A DNA stretch of 64,000 bases, from contig CAKRJH010000008.1 in NCBI GenBank assembly GCA_934351255.1, forward strand, positions 1 through 64,000, read 5' to 3'. The stretch comes from an uncultured Lachnospiraceae bacterium (GTDB taxonomy: Bacteria; Bacillota; Clostridia; Lachnospirales; Lachnospiraceae). The position numbers and the translations under genes were made by a program. The notes below the pieces were generated by a model. It worked only from the letters and a program-made list of their open reading frames with translations, searched no databases and had not been told where the DNA came from. This document shows, in pieces, positions 26,989 to 35,736 of the stretch (positions within the stretch are counted from its first letter, which is position 1; every line of letters starts with the position of its first letter).

Positions 26989-27015
26989 ATTTTCACCTCA
27001 TAAGTATCTTTTTCA

Positions 27016-27444
27016 TTAATGATTCTGTGTATTCTCCTTTTCCTCGAGAACAGAAGTACACATCGGACATCTGACTGCCTTGATGGAAATCTCAGATTGA
27101 CAGAACGGACATTTTTTCGTCGTCGGTGCCGGATCCTCTTTTTTGTTCAGACGGTTTCCAGCTCCGTTGACGGCCTTGACGATCAGAAATACCACTAAAG
27201 CCATGATCAGGAAATTGATGATAGATGTGATAAACCGTCCATAGTTGATGGACGCTCCCGCGATCTTGATCGCATACTGATCAAAATTCATGCCACCGAC
27301 TAATCCGAGGATCGGATTGATAATGTCATCCACCAGGGATGTTACGATGGAGGTAAATGCTCCACCGATGATAATACCTACCGCCATATCCATCACATTG
27401 CCTCTGGCGATAAATTTCTTGAATTCTGCAATAAAGTTTTTCAC
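27016..27444 (-). CDS. mscL: Large-conductance mechanosensitive channel with C-terminal zinc ribbon
   Basis: MscL opens under membrane tension to release solutes during osmotic downshock. The 142-residue protein has the canonical N-terminal FKKFIARGNVMDMAVGIIIG (residues 8-27), two membrane helices (about 17-45 and 68-92), and the typical loop between them. After the second helix lies an extra module with two CxxC pairs, CPFCQSEI and CPMCTSV (about 113-135), a likely zinc ribbon in the cytoplasm. The module is seen in some Firmicute MscL proteins; its role is not established. The gene is 27 bases from the next gene on each side. Confidence 0.93.
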   Translation of the reverse strand: MKNFIAEFKKFIARGNVMDMAVGIIIGGAFTSIVTSLVDDIINPILGLVGGMNFDQYAIKIAGASINYGRFITSIINFLIMALVVFLIVKAVNGAGNRLNKKEDPAPTTKKCPFCQSEISIKAVRCPMCTSVLEEKENTQNH

Positions 27445-27471
27445 AATGATTCCTCCTGTGTATTTTATAGT

Positions 27472-27960
27472 CTAATATCCAAACCGTCCGTCCAGGGAGT
27501 CGTCGTGGTCGATCCATTCCTGCACCTGGATTTCCCGGTACTGATCCTGGGTATCCCGGATGATCACAGTCCGTATGCCCGCATTGATGATCATGCGTTT
27601 GCACATGGAACAGCAGTTGGAATTGCGTATGTATTCGCCGGTGGACACTTCCCTTCCCGACAGATACAGCGTACTTCCAAGCATCTTTTCACGTTCCGCG
27701 CTGATAATGGCATTGGCTTCCGCATGTACACTGCGGCATAACTCATAGCGCTCCCCACGCGGAATATTTAACTCCTGCCGGATGCAGTAACCCAGATCCG
27801 AACAGTTTTTCCGGCCACGGGGTGCCCCCACATATCCGGTCGCGATCACTTCGTCGTTGTTGACCAGTACTGCTCCATATCTTCTGCGAAGGCATGTCCC
27901 GCGCTTGCTGACCACATCGGCAAGATCCAGATAATAATTTACTTTGTCGCGTCTATCCAT
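27472..27960 (-). CDS. dCMP deaminase family protein (ComEB-like)
   Basis: The 162-residue zinc enzyme belongs to the cytidine/deoxycytidylate deaminase family. The zinc-binding HAEANAI motif (about residue 75) and CCSMCKRMIINAGI (about 107-120) are intact. Deoxycytidylate deaminase makes dUMP for thymidylate synthesis. It also resembles ComEB, which in other Firmicutes sits in the comE operon; here it lies outside it. The start ATG at 27960 is 8 bases after GGAGG; the ATG at 27975 overlaps that site and is rejected. Confidence 0.88.
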   Translation of the reverse strand: MDRRDKVNYYLDLADVVSKRGTCLRRRYGAVLVNNDEVIATGYVGAPRGRKNCSDLGYCIRQELNIPRGERYELCRSVHAEANAIISAEREKMLGSTLYLSGREVSTGEYIRNSNCCSMCKRMIINAGIRTVIIRDTQDQYREIQVQEWIDHDDSLDGRFGY

Positions 27961-28020
27961 AAATGAGCCCTCCATCTTTCTATTCTACCAAATATACGCG
28001 CAAGTATCAAATTTCTTTCA

Positions 28021-28806
28021 CTATATTAACGAAAAATAATGCAGTGCATGATAAATGCCGTGATCCGAAAGATCCTTTGTCACATAATCCGCAGCTTCTT
28101 TCAGTCTCGGATCCGCATTGCCCATGGCTACTCCGTGTGCTGCATACCGGATCATATCCAGATCATTCATGCTGTCGCCAAACGCATAAGTATTTGCACG
28201 GTCGATCCCAAAATGATCACAGATGTCGCGGATGGCTGTCGCCTTGGAAAATCCGGCCGGGATCACTTCAGCCACCGGGCCAAAGGTATGAAAGATCGCG
28301 GTATAATCTGTTCCAAGGATCTCGATAAGTCTGCGTGCATCCGATCTTGCAAAATCAACACAGAACTTATTGACGCGGTGCCCCGGAGTCAGTTCGTCCA
28401 GTCCGATAAACTGTTCTCCAAGTTCCTGTTCAAACGACATCACATAGACATCGTCCTTGTAGTAGTCGCGGTCCACACACAGCACATTGCTGCCCTCATA
28501 CATGACCCCCATCTGACTGTCCTGAAACCGGCTCGTCAGATTCAGTAATTTTTCATAGGGGATCACATATTCCGACAGAACCTTTCCCTCGCATTCCAGA
28601 TAAGTTCCGCAGCCTGCCAGAATCCCGTCAAATCCGATATCCAGAAGCTGTCTGGCGCGGATCGTGGAGCGGGTGCGGCCGCTGCACAGAAACGCAACAT
28701 GACCATTTGCACGCAAGGTACAAATGGCCTGTCTGGTAGATTCCAATATATCATGGGAATAATCCCACAATGTTCCGTCAATGTCAAAAAATACGGCATT
28801 TCTCAT
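28021..28806 (-). CDS. Cof-type HAD hydrolase
   Basis: The 261-residue protein is a haloacid dehalogenase-like phosphatase of the Cof subfamily. Motif I is FFDIDGTLWDYS (8-19), motif II LCSGRTRS (about 40-47), and motif IV FGDSMNDLDMIRYA (about 205-218); the cap lies between. Substrates are usually sugar or flavin phosphates and cannot be predicted. It begins 15 bases after the M15 peptidase gene. Confidence 0.9.
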   Translation of the reverse strand: MRNAVFFDIDGTLWDYSHDILESTRQAICTLRANGHVAFLCSGRTRSTIRARQLLDIGFDGILAGCGTYLECEGKVLSEYVIPYEKLLNLTSRFQDSQMGVMYEGSNVLCVDRDYYKDDVYVMSFEQELGEQFIGLDELTPGHRVNKFCVDFARSDARRLIEILGTDYTAIFHTFGPVAEVIPAGFSKATAIRDICDHFGIDRANTYAFGDSMNDLDMIRYAAHGVAMGNADPRLKEAADYVTKDLSDHGIYHALHYFSLI

Positions 28807-28821
28807 GTATCTTTCTTCCTT

Positions 28822-29595
28822 TCAGATTTCTTTCTGAAAATGCTGGTAATCCTTTACGGTTCTCCAGTCTCCTCCCCAGGTAAATCCATATTTGTGAAAC
28901 AGTTTGTAGCAGTAATCCGTGTGATCGATCTTATGCCGGAAGGTCCGGCTGCGGTCTGCATATTTCTTTCCGTTGGAAGGCTCGCAGACACTGCGTCCGT
29001 TGATCTTGTGAATGTACGGATTGTAGCGCGGATTAATGTCGATTGCCAGTCCATAACTGTGTTTGGACAGTTTTGTGGTTCCGCTCACTGCGCGGAAATT
29101 AAACGATGATGTGTTGTCTGCCGACATAGATTTCTCATCATCTGCTCCGTAATCATCAATCAGTTTCACGCTGTGAAGTTCATATCCGTGTCGGTATAAT
29201 TTGTAAAAGATCGTCGTGACATCTGTGGCAATTTTCCGGTTCACGACCAGCTCGCCCACATGCGTCCTGTGATCATATCCCACATAGAGAAGCCGGATAT
29301 ACCGGAGATCATTTCTGGCTACTGTGCAATTTTTCTTGTAGGATTTTCCGCGCATACGGCGGAATACCGTATCGTCTATCTTTCTGCTGTAAAACAGAGA
29401 GTGGATCTGCTTCTTGCCAAGATCCGATACATCGATCACCGTGCCTGCAGGAATGTCACGAAACTGTTTCCTGAGTGCTCCTGTGGTATCTGCGTTTGTC
29501 GTCCGGCCGTGGCACAGACATCCGAACAGGATTACACCGGCCATCAGACAGCATCCGATCCTGCGTTTTCGCAGAAATAATGTAGTGCGTTTCAA
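28822..29595 (-). CDS. M15-family peptidase (VanY/CwlK-like)
   Basis: The 257-residue exported protein has an N-terminal hydrophobic segment (about 14-32). It could be a signal peptide, a membrane anchor, or, because of LFGC, a lipoprotein signal. The peptidase domain (about 130-255) carries SKHSYGLAIDINP with the metal-binding His and Asp, and DYQHFQKEI with the final His. M15 enzymes cut D-Ala or L-Ala-D-Glu bonds in peptidoglycan peptides. It lies 18 bases after the 77-residue gene and belongs to the alr-mazF run. Confidence 0.87.
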   Translation of the reverse strand: MKRTTLFLRKRRIGCCLMAGVILFGCLCHGRTTNADTTGALRKQFRDIPAGTVIDVSDLGKKQIHSLFYSRKIDDTVFRRMRGKSYKKNCTVARNDLRYIRLLYVGYDHRTHVGELVVNRKIATDVTTIFYKLYRHGYELHSVKLIDDYGADDEKSMSADNTSSFNFRAVSGTTKLSKHSYGLAIDINPRYNPYIHKINGRSVCEPSNGKKYADRSRTFRHKIDHTDYCYKLFHKYGFTWGGDWRTVKDYQHFQKEI

Positions 29596-29613
29596 TTCGT
29601 GGCTCCTTATGCT

Positions 29614-29847
29614 CTATCGCTGTGATCCGGCAATCTCTTTGATCTGGCGGATCAGTTCCATATCTTCAGCGGTTACTTTCATGTTCGTGCAAAGACTGCG
29701 TCCCTCGGGTGTCGTGATTGTCAGTTCCATCACAGTCCCCTCCTTCATAGTTTTCCCGGCATCCGCCAGAAACAGACAGACACGCGGATGGCGTTCCTTA
29801 AACTGTTCCAGCATTCCCTTGATCTTCAGTAGGTTCATCGGATTCAT
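29614..29847 (-). CDS. 77-residue protein coupled to mazF, function unknown
   Basis: A small, mixed-charge protein with the pattern MELTITTPEGRSLCTNMKV in its middle and a helical C-terminus (VTAEDMELIRQIKEI). It has no signal peptide or known DNA-binding motif. The ATG overlaps the mazF stop codon as ATGA, so its synthesis depends on mazF translation. It may be an unusual antitoxin or regulator of MazF, but equally an unrelated conserved protein; position is the only argument. I do not recognise the family. Confidence 0.7.
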   Translation of the reverse strand: MNPMNLLKIKGMLEQFKERHPRVCLFLADAGKTMKEGTVMELTITTPEGRSLCTNMKVTAEDMELIRQIKEIAGSQR

Positions 29848-30206
29848 CGTTGTACTCCTTCCTCCTCAAGTTCCAGACTGACTGACAGTCCATGATTGAT
29901 TTGATGTAAGATTGGTCCGTCCAGATGACAGATTTTTTCTTTGAGTCTGCATTTGTCAATGGTGCGGATCTGTTCCAATAGGATGACAGAATCTTTTACC
30001 ATATGATATCTCCCGGCATCCAATATGATATGGGTCGGGAGTTTTGCTTTGTTCATACGGGATGTGATCGCAGCGACGATGATCGTCGGACTGTGCCGGT
30101 TTCCCATATCATTTTGAATGACAAGTACCGGCCTGATCCCACCTTGTTCCGAGCCGACCACAGGCCGCAGATCTGCAAAATAAACGTCTCCTCTCTGAAT
30201 GGTCAT
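29844..30206 (-). CDS. mazF: MazF/PemK-family endoribonuclease toxin
   Basis: The 120-residue protein starts with the diagnostic RGDVYFADLRPVVGSEQGG (residues 5-23) and continues with RPVLVIQND, AAITSRM and LLEQIRTIDK, all conserved in MazF/NdoA. These enzymes cut mRNA at short sequence-specific sites. In Bacillus the gene order is alr-antitoxin-toxin; here mazF directly follows alr with a 70-base gap that is too short for an antitoxin gene. Either the antitoxin is encoded elsewhere, or the 77-residue gene overlapping its end takes that role, or the enzyme is naturally mild. Confidence 0.92.
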   Translation of the reverse strand: MTIQRGDVYFADLRPVVGSEQGGIRPVLVIQNDMGNRHSPTIIVAAITSRMNKAKLPTHIILDAGRYHMVKDSVILLEQIRTIDKCRLKEKICHLDGPILHQINHGLSVSLELEEEGVQR

Positions 30207-30276
30207 ACACTCACGCTCACTTTCTTTGTATTGGTTATCGTTTATGTATTCCCATTATGGACAGCATACTTTGTAT

Positions 30277-31470
30277 TTATGCCTTCGGATAAAAATCTTT
30301 TGTTCCGGCGATCTGACCGTTTTGGTAGTACACCCTCGGAACACGTTTGCTGACGTCACAGACAAATTCATAATTAAAACTGCCGGCCATATCCGCGGCT
30401 TCTTCCACGGAGATATGTTCGTCTCCATCGGTGCCGATCAGCGTCGCAAGATCTCCCTCTCGCACATCTGAAATCCCGGACACATCTACCATAAACTGAT
30501 CCATACAGATCCGTCCGATGATCGGCGCACTCTGTCCATGAATCAGGACACGCCCCTGATTAGAAAGTGCTCTCGGATATCCATCCGCATAGCCCACCGG
30601 AATGGTAGCCACCCGGGTCGGTCCGGTGGTTGTGTAGGTACCTCCATATCCCACCTGTGTGTCCGCCGGAAGTGTCTTAACATAGGTGACCTGTGCCCGG
30701 ATCTGCATAGCCGGCTGCAGTGGCATCCGGGATTTCCGTACCTGTTCCGATGGATACAGGCCATAGAGGCAGATCCCGTCCCTGACCATATCCAGATGAA
30801 CCTCCGCCATTTCCATGATGCCGGCACTGTTGGAGACATGCCGGACCGGAATATGGATCCCACGATTTTCCAGTTTCTGAATAAACTCCATATATCGTGT
30901 GAACTGTCGGTTTGCCCATGTCTTATCCTTCTCATCCATCCTCGCAAAATGGGTGAAGCAGCCGTCGATACAAATGCCTGGAAGGTTTGCAATCTGCTCT
31001 ATCACAGAGAGATTCTCCTCCACCGGAGCAAAGCCGATCCGGCTCATTCCGGTATCCAGTGCAATATGTACTCTGGCTGTCTTGCCGAGATTTACGGCTG
31101 TCTCAGACATCTGCTCTGCCATCTCGAGAGTGAAGCATGCTGTGTCAATCTCATACCGGATCATCTTCTCATACAATGGATGTGGAGTAAATCCAAGAAT
31201 GAGAATCGGTTTGGTGATCCCTGCCTGCCTGAGTTCAATTCCTTCTTCAAGAATCGCAACTCCATAGGCATCCACCATGTCGTCGATCGCATGAGCAATC
31301 GGTACAGCCCCATGCCCATAGCCATCCGCTTTGATGATGGCCATAAATCCGGTGTCATCCCGCATGCAGGCTCTGGCACTGGAGATATTGGCACGGATCG
31401 CGTCCAGGTCGATCTCTGCCCATACTCTGTGATACGGTCTTTCCTCTGCTGTCATATAATCTTCTTTCAT
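30277..31470 (-). CDS. alr: Alanine racemase
   Basis: Alr makes D-alanine for peptidoglycan using PLP. The 397-residue enzyme has the PLP lysine in AIIKADGYGHGAVPIA (about residues 44-59), and the second catalytic tyrosine lies in the VGYGGTYTTTGP region (about 272-283). The start at 31470 follows AGAGG by 8 bases. The longer frame from 31527 would overlap the end of nnr and lacks a site. It follows nnr by 28 bases, a common pairing in Firmicutes. Confidence 0.95.
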   Translation of the reverse strand: MKEDYMTAEERPYHRVWAEIDLDAIRANISSARACMRDDTGFMAIIKADGYGHGAVPIAHAIDDMVDAYGVAILEEGIELRQAGITKPILILGFTPHPLYEKMIRYEIDTACFTLEMAEQMSETAVNLGKTARVHIALDTGMSRIGFAPVEENLSVIEQIANLPGICIDGCFTHFARMDEKDKTWANRQFTRYMEFIQKLENRGIHIPVRHVSNSAGIMEMAEVHLDMVRDGICLYGLYPSEQVRKSRMPLQPAMQIRAQVTYVKTLPADTQVGYGGTYTTTGPTRVATIPVGYADGYPRALSNQGRVLIHGQSAPIIGRICMDQFMVDVSGISDVREGDLATLIGTDGDEHISVEEAADMAGSFNYEFVCDVSKRVPRVYYQNGQIAGTKDFYPKA

Positions 31471-31498
31471 GTCACACGCCTCTTTTCTGCCTTTGTAT

Positions 31499-33010
31499 CT
31501 ATGGCAATACCCTGGTAAGGGTATCAAGAATGTCGGAAGCCATCATACTATATCGACTTCCTGTTTTATCATATTCTTCGGAGGTGGCACCGTGAATGCC
31601 AACTCCTGCACAGGCTGCGTCAAACGGTGCCAGCCCCTGTGCTGCCAGACCTGCAATCACTCCCGACAGGACATCACCGGATCCCCCGGTCGCCAGTCCA
31701 TTGTTGCCGATCGTATTGATATAGAACTGTGTGCCATCACCGACCACAGTCCGGGCATCCTTAAGGACCACCACCGGAGGTTCCTGACCTGTCAGATACT
31801 GTGTCAATGTCTCAATCGGACCGTCACTGATATGGGACACGGATATTCCACACAGCCGGCTCATCTCCCTCACATGAGGTGTCAGAATGAAATTGGCTCC
31901 CGGAAGATCTTTTTTCCCAACGGCCAGCAGATTGATTCCGTCTGCATCCAGAACTACCGTCTTGTCCGAGATCTGTAAGATATGTTCAAGAATATGCGCG
32001 CTCACCTGCGACGTACCTACGCCCGGGCCGAAGACGACCACATGCGCCCATGCTATCCTGTCCTTAATCGTCAGGTCGAGGCTTTGGAGTTCATCATCTG
32101 TCGGGGCATCCCAGTCTGAAGTCACCGGAATTTCCTGAAGCAATGCCTCCGGAAGTCTGTTCCGGATCATCTCGGAATTCTGTGCAGCCGTCAAGACACT
32201 CACCAGTCCACAGCCACTGCGATAAGCCGCTGCCGCAGCAAAATAGCATGCTCCGCTCATATGAGGAGATCCTGCAATGACAAGCACTCTGCCACAGGTT
32301 CCTTTGTGAGAACGAGACTTTCTCGTCGGCAGTGCGGCAAGCACTTCCTCAAGACTGCGGGTAAACGCCCTTGGAGATGTCTTTTGCACCGCTTCCTGCG
32401 GAAATCCAATATCTACCGGAATCACATCTCCCGAATATTCCAGGCCCGGATACAGAAGATGCCCCCTCTTAAAGCTACCGAATGTCACAGTCAGATCAGC
32501 CCTGACCGCCGTCCCGTGTATCTTTCCGGTATCCGCACAGACACCGGATGCAATATCCAGCGAACATACAAAAGCCTGCTGTTCATTGATCCACCGGATC
32601 ACCTCGGCAAACACTCCGGTGATCTTCCGGGACAGGCCGATGCCAAACAGCGCATCTACGATCACTCCCCGGAACTGTTCCGGATGTGCCTCATGAAGCG
32701 GGATCTTCAGACTGCGGATCATGCCGAGCTGAATCCCGGTCTGTTCACTTGCCTTATTCGGGTCTCCCACGCAGACAACCTGTACCGAATAGCCTCTCTG
32801 ATACAGCAGACGCGCTACAGCCAGTCCGTCTCCGCCGTTATTGCCCATGCCGCAGACCACAAGCACCGGCTGTTCTGTCGTGATGCGTTCTGTCAGAAGC
32901 TGCACGGTGCACAGGGCAGCGTGCTCCATCAGGATCAATGACGGTATCTGCATCTGCCGGATGCTGTATTCATCAATTTGTTTTGCCTCGCGGGCATCCG
33001 TTACATACAC
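31499..33010 (-). CDS. nnr: Bifunctional NAD(P)H-hydrate epimerase/dehydratase
   Basis: The enzyme repairs hydrated NADH and NADPH. The N-terminal half (about 1-210) is the epimerase (YjeF N-terminal), with VCGMGNNGGDGLAVARLL; the C-terminal half (about 225-503) is the ribokinase-like ADP-dependent dehydratase with GRVLVIAGSPHMSGA and NGLATGGSGDVLSGVIAGL. Length (503) is normal for the fused form. The start is GTG, and a promoter lies 35 bases upstream; it is the first gene of the long run to maf. Confidence 0.95.
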   Translation of the reverse strand: MYVTDAREAKQIDEYSIRQMQIPSLILMEHAALCTVQLLTERITTEQPVLVVCGMGNNGGDGLAVARLLYQRGYSVQVVCVGDPNKASEQTGIQLGMIRSLKIPLHEAHPEQFRGVIVDALFGIGLSRKITGVFAEVIRWINEQQAFVCSLDIASGVCADTGKIHGTAVRADLTVTFGSFKRGHLLYPGLEYSGDVIPVDIGFPQEAVQKTSPRAFTRSLEEVLAALPTRKSRSHKGTCGRVLVIAGSPHMSGACYFAAAAAYRSGCGLVSVLTAAQNSEMIRNRLPEALLQEIPVTSDWDAPTDDELQSLDLTIKDRIAWAHVVVFGPGVGTSQVSAHILEHILQISDKTVVLDADGINLLAVGKKDLPGANFILTPHVREMSRLCGISVSHISDGPIETLTQYLTGQEPPVVVLKDARTVVGDGTQFYINTIGNNGLATGGSGDVLSGVIAGLAAQGLAPFDAACAGVGIHGATSEEYDKTGSRYSMMASDILDTLTRVLP

Positions 33011-33045
33011 GAAGATCTCACTTCCTTTCTATTTTCATGTGACCC

Positions 33046-33074
33046 ATTATAACACCACAGAATCCAAACGACAA
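33046..33074 (-). promoter_or_regulatory. Promoter of the nnr operon
   Basis: TTGTCG (33069-33074), 17 bases, then a perfect TATAAT (33046-33051) on the minus strand. It is divergent from the UDPGP promoter on the other strand. Confidence 0.7.
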
Positions 33075-33121
33075 TGATCCTGTTCTGAATTTCATGTTTT
33101 GAAACAAATTCCCGTTCTGAA

Positions 33122-33150
33122 TTGATTTTCAAACAAGAATTATGTATACT
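33122..33150 (+). promoter_or_regulatory. Promoter of the UDPGP-family gene
   Basis: TTGATT (33122-33127), 17 bases, then TATACT (33145-33150). The -10 box overlaps an in-frame ATG at 33142, which therefore cannot be the translation start. Confidence 0.7.
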
Positions 33151-33189
33151 GAATTAAATATTGAAGTCTTTGGGAGGTACTTATTTTAT

Positions 33190-34413
33190 ATGGATTATTT
33201 ACAGGCTACTGAGATTTTGGAGAAATATGGACAGCAGCATGTCCTGGATTATTACGAGGAATTGACCGATGCGCAGAAACAGTCTTTGCTTGACCAGATT
33301 GAGGCGACTGATTTTTCGGTGCTAGACCAGATCAATGCTCCGGAGAGCAAGCAGAAAGGTAAGATCACTCCGATCAAAGCAATGACGCTCGATGAGATCG
33401 ATGCGGATTACACCAACTACCGGCTGCGCGGTCTCAATGAGATCCAGGCCGGACATGTGGGTGCGGTCCTGCTCGCAGGAGGTATGGGCACCCGTCTTGG
33501 ATCTGACAATCCAAAGGGAATGTATGACATTGGATTGACAAAACCGAGATATATCTTTGAATGTCTGATCCGGAACCTGTTAGATGTCGTGCAGGAAACC
33601 GGCTGCTACATTCCTCTGTTTGTGATGACCAGCGACAAGAACCACGAAGCCACCACAGCATTTATGAAGGAAAAGAACTATTTCGGATACGATCCGTCAT
33701 ACATTCATTTCTTCAAGCAGGATATGGCACCGGCTGCCACGTATGAAGGCAAAGTATATATGGAAGACACCTGGAAGATCGCCACTTCGCCAAACGGCAA
33801 TGGAGGCTGGTTTTCTTCTATGAAACGCGCCGGCATCCTTGATGTGATCCATGAGAAAGGCATCCAGTGGTTAAATGTCTTCGCAGTGGACAATGTCCTT
33901 CAGAGGATTGCAGATCCGATCTTTATCGGGGCAACCGCTTCCCACAGCTGCAACGTAGGTGCAAAGGTCGTCCGCAAGGCAGATCCTGACGAGAAGGTCG
34001 GTGTTATGTGCCTCAAAGACGGTCATCCATCCATTGTAGAATATTATGAGCTCACAGATGAGCTGCGCAACACCATGGACGAGAATGGAGAACCGGCATA
34101 TAACTTCGGTGTGATCTTAAACTATCTGTTTTCTGTAGATTCGCTGGAAGCGATCTGTGATAAGACCATGCCTCTGCACATTGTCGAGAAGAAGATTCCG
34201 TATATGGATGACAGCAAAACGTTGATCAAGCCGGACGAACCAAACGGCTACAAGTTTGAGACACTGATCCTGGATATGATCCAGATGATGGACACCTGTC
34301 TTCCGTTCGAGGTCGTGCGCGGCAAAGAATTTGCACCGATCAAGAATAAGACCGGAGTAGATTCTGTGGAATCTGCCCGTGCACTGCTTCAGGAAAACGG
34401 TGTCACCCTGTAA
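33190..34413 (+). CDS. UDPGP-family uridylyltransferase (UDP-sugar pyrophosphorylase)
   Basis: The 407-residue enzyme joins UTP to a sugar 1-phosphate. Its signature loop LLAGGMGTRLGSDNPKGMYD (about residues 94-113) matches the UAP1/UDPGP type 1 family, the eukaryote-like UDP-N-acetylglucosamine pyrophosphorylases, rather than GalU. The substrate may be GlcNAc-1-P or glucose-1-P. The ATG at 33190 has GGGAGG at 12 bases. The longer frame starts within the promoter. It is a single-gene transcript on the plus strand, ended by a strong terminator. Confidence 0.88.
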   Translation: MDYLQATEILEKYGQQHVLDYYEELTDAQKQSLLDQIEATDFSVLDQINAPESKQKGKITPIKAMTLDEIDADYTNYRLRGLNEIQAGHVGAVLLAGGMGTRLGSDNPKGMYDIGLTKPRYIFECLIRNLLDVVQETGCYIPLFVMTSDKNHEATTAFMKEKNYFGYDPSYIHFFKQDMAPAATYEGKVYMEDTWKIATSPNGNGGWFSSMKRAGILDVIHEKGIQWLNVFAVDNVLQRIADPIFIGATASHSCNVGAKVVRKADPDEKVGVMCLKDGHPSIVEYYELTDELRNTMDENGEPAYNFGVILNYLFSVDSLEAICDKTMPLHIVEKKIPYMDDSKTLIKPDEPNGYKFETLILDMIQMMDTCLPFEVVRGKEFAPIKNKTGVDSVESARALLQENGVTL

Positions 34414-34441
34414 CGAAGGATAAATACAATACAAATATAGC

Positions 34442-34478
34442 GCGAGGAGCACTACCACTGTGGTACTGCTCCTCGTTT
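34442..34478 (+). terminator. Terminator of the UDPGP-family gene
   Basis: CGAGGAGCA (34442-34450) pairs with TGCTCCTCG (34466-34474), with an inner TACCA/TGGTA extension, then TTTT. It starts 29 bases after the stop codon. Confidence 0.85.
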
Positions 34479-34548
34479 TCTGTTTCCGGGTCTATGCGTT
34501 GATGATACTCAAAAATTGAAAAGTGACCCCGATATCACAGATGCAATA

Positions 34549-35736
34549 TTACGGATCCAATAAAAATTCTGCCATGATCTGATTGCTGACATCAATGCCT
34601 TTTTCTGTCAGGCGGAGTAGGTCCTGATCCGGCGAATATTCCAGCCATCCCTGTACAATCAGATCCGGGATCACACCTGCATAGATCTGTTCCATGCTGC
34701 TTCCGAAGCGTTGGAGAAATTCTGTCCTGCTCACTCCCTCCGTTTTGCGGAGTCCCAGAAACATAAATTCTTCCATCTGCGCCCTGTGATCCGATATTTT
34801 ATAGGAACCATAAATTTCTCTCCGGTCATCAAAAGCCGATTCCAACTGCTCAACATATCCGGCATACATCGTCATTTCCTGCGGATTGGACATGCGTGCT
34901 CCCTGCACGAAAGAACTGGCTCCAAGTCCCAAACCAAGATACTCTCCCATACTCCAGTAGACCAGATTGTGACGGCACTGCTTTCCGGGATGTGCATAGT
35001 TGGAAATCTCATAGCGTTGGTAACCGGACTGCTCCAGAACACGCGCCGTATCATAATACATTTGCCGTTCTGTCTCTTCCGACGGAAGTTCCAGCATTCC
35101 CTCAGCTTCCAACTGAGCAAACGCAGTTCCCGGTTCCACAATCAGACTGTATGCCGATACATGATCCGGTTCCAGTGCTGTGATTTTCTGCAGCGTGTCC
35201 AGATAACTCTCTCTGGTCTGTCCGGGAATAGCAGACATAAGATCAACATTCAGGGCAAATGCCCCGGTATCACGGAGTTCATGATAGGTTTTCAAAAAAT
35301 CGGTATATGTATGGATCCGTCCGAGCGTCCGCAATTCACTATCCTGTGCACTCTGCAGTCCGAGACTGATCCTGGTGACCTTCATCTTCTGAAATGCAGC
35401 GATATGTTCCGGACTCACCGTACCCGGGTTGGCCTCCACCGTATATTCCAGATGAGGGGAGATCCATGGGAAACTCTGTCTCCATGCCTCATCAATCCGA
35501 TAAAGATCTTTGCCGGTCAGACAGGTCGGTGTTCCGCCCCCGATAAATACTGTCTGTACTTCGTAGAAATCTCCCCAGTATTTCCCATACGCCCTGATCT
35601 CCCGGCACAAAAGTTCCACATAATGCTGTCGGGCCCGTTCATCTGAGGGGCCCGACAAAAAATCACAGTAATTGCATTTTTTCACACAAAAGGGAACGTG
35701 AAGATAGAGCGACAATGCCGTTCGTCTTTTATTCAT
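34549..35736 (-). CDS. hemW: HemW-like radical SAM protein (coproporphyrinogen oxidase homologue)
   Basis: The 395-residue protein has the radical SAM cluster motif FCVKKCNYCDF (about 15-25) and GGGTPTCLTG (about 66-75), typical of the HemN/HemW group. HemW is a heme chaperone rather than a true oxidase; the fourth-cysteine difference from HemN (CxxxCxxC without the extra Cys) fits HemW. Its start overlaps the lepA stop by eight bases. The lepA-hemW pair is conserved in many Firmicutes. Confidence 0.92.
   Translation of the reverse strand: MNKRRTALSLYLHVPFCVKKCNYCDFLSGPSDERARQHYVELLCREIRAYGKYWGDFYEVQTVFIGGGTPTCLTGKDLYRIDEAWRQSFPWISPHLEYTVEANPGTVSPEHIAAFQKMKVTRISLGLQSAQDSELRTLGRIHTYTDFLKTYHELRDTGAFALNVDLMSAIPGQTRESYLDTLQKITALEPDHVSAYSLIVEPGTAFAQLEAEGMLELPSEETERQMYYDTARVLEQSGYQRYEISNYAHPGKQCRHNLVYWSMGEYLGLGLGASSFVQGARMSNPQEMTMYAGYVEQLESAFDDRREIYGSYKISDHRAQMEEFMFLGLRKTEGVSRTEFLQRFGSSMEQIYAGVIPDLIVQGWLEYSPDQDLLRLTEKGIDVSNQIMAEFLLDP

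Noticed and set aside
30538..31518. 326-codon plus-strand frame opposite alr
   Set aside because: It is antisense to an intact, conserved gene and its translation has no recognisable motif. Long antisense frames are common opposite such genes here.
33142..33189. Upstream ATG extending the UDPGP-family gene
   Set aside because: It lies within the -10 box of the promoter and so precedes the message.
34711..35646. 311-codon plus-strand frame opposite hemW
   Set aside because: Antisense to a conserved radical SAM gene; no ribosome site and no family pattern.
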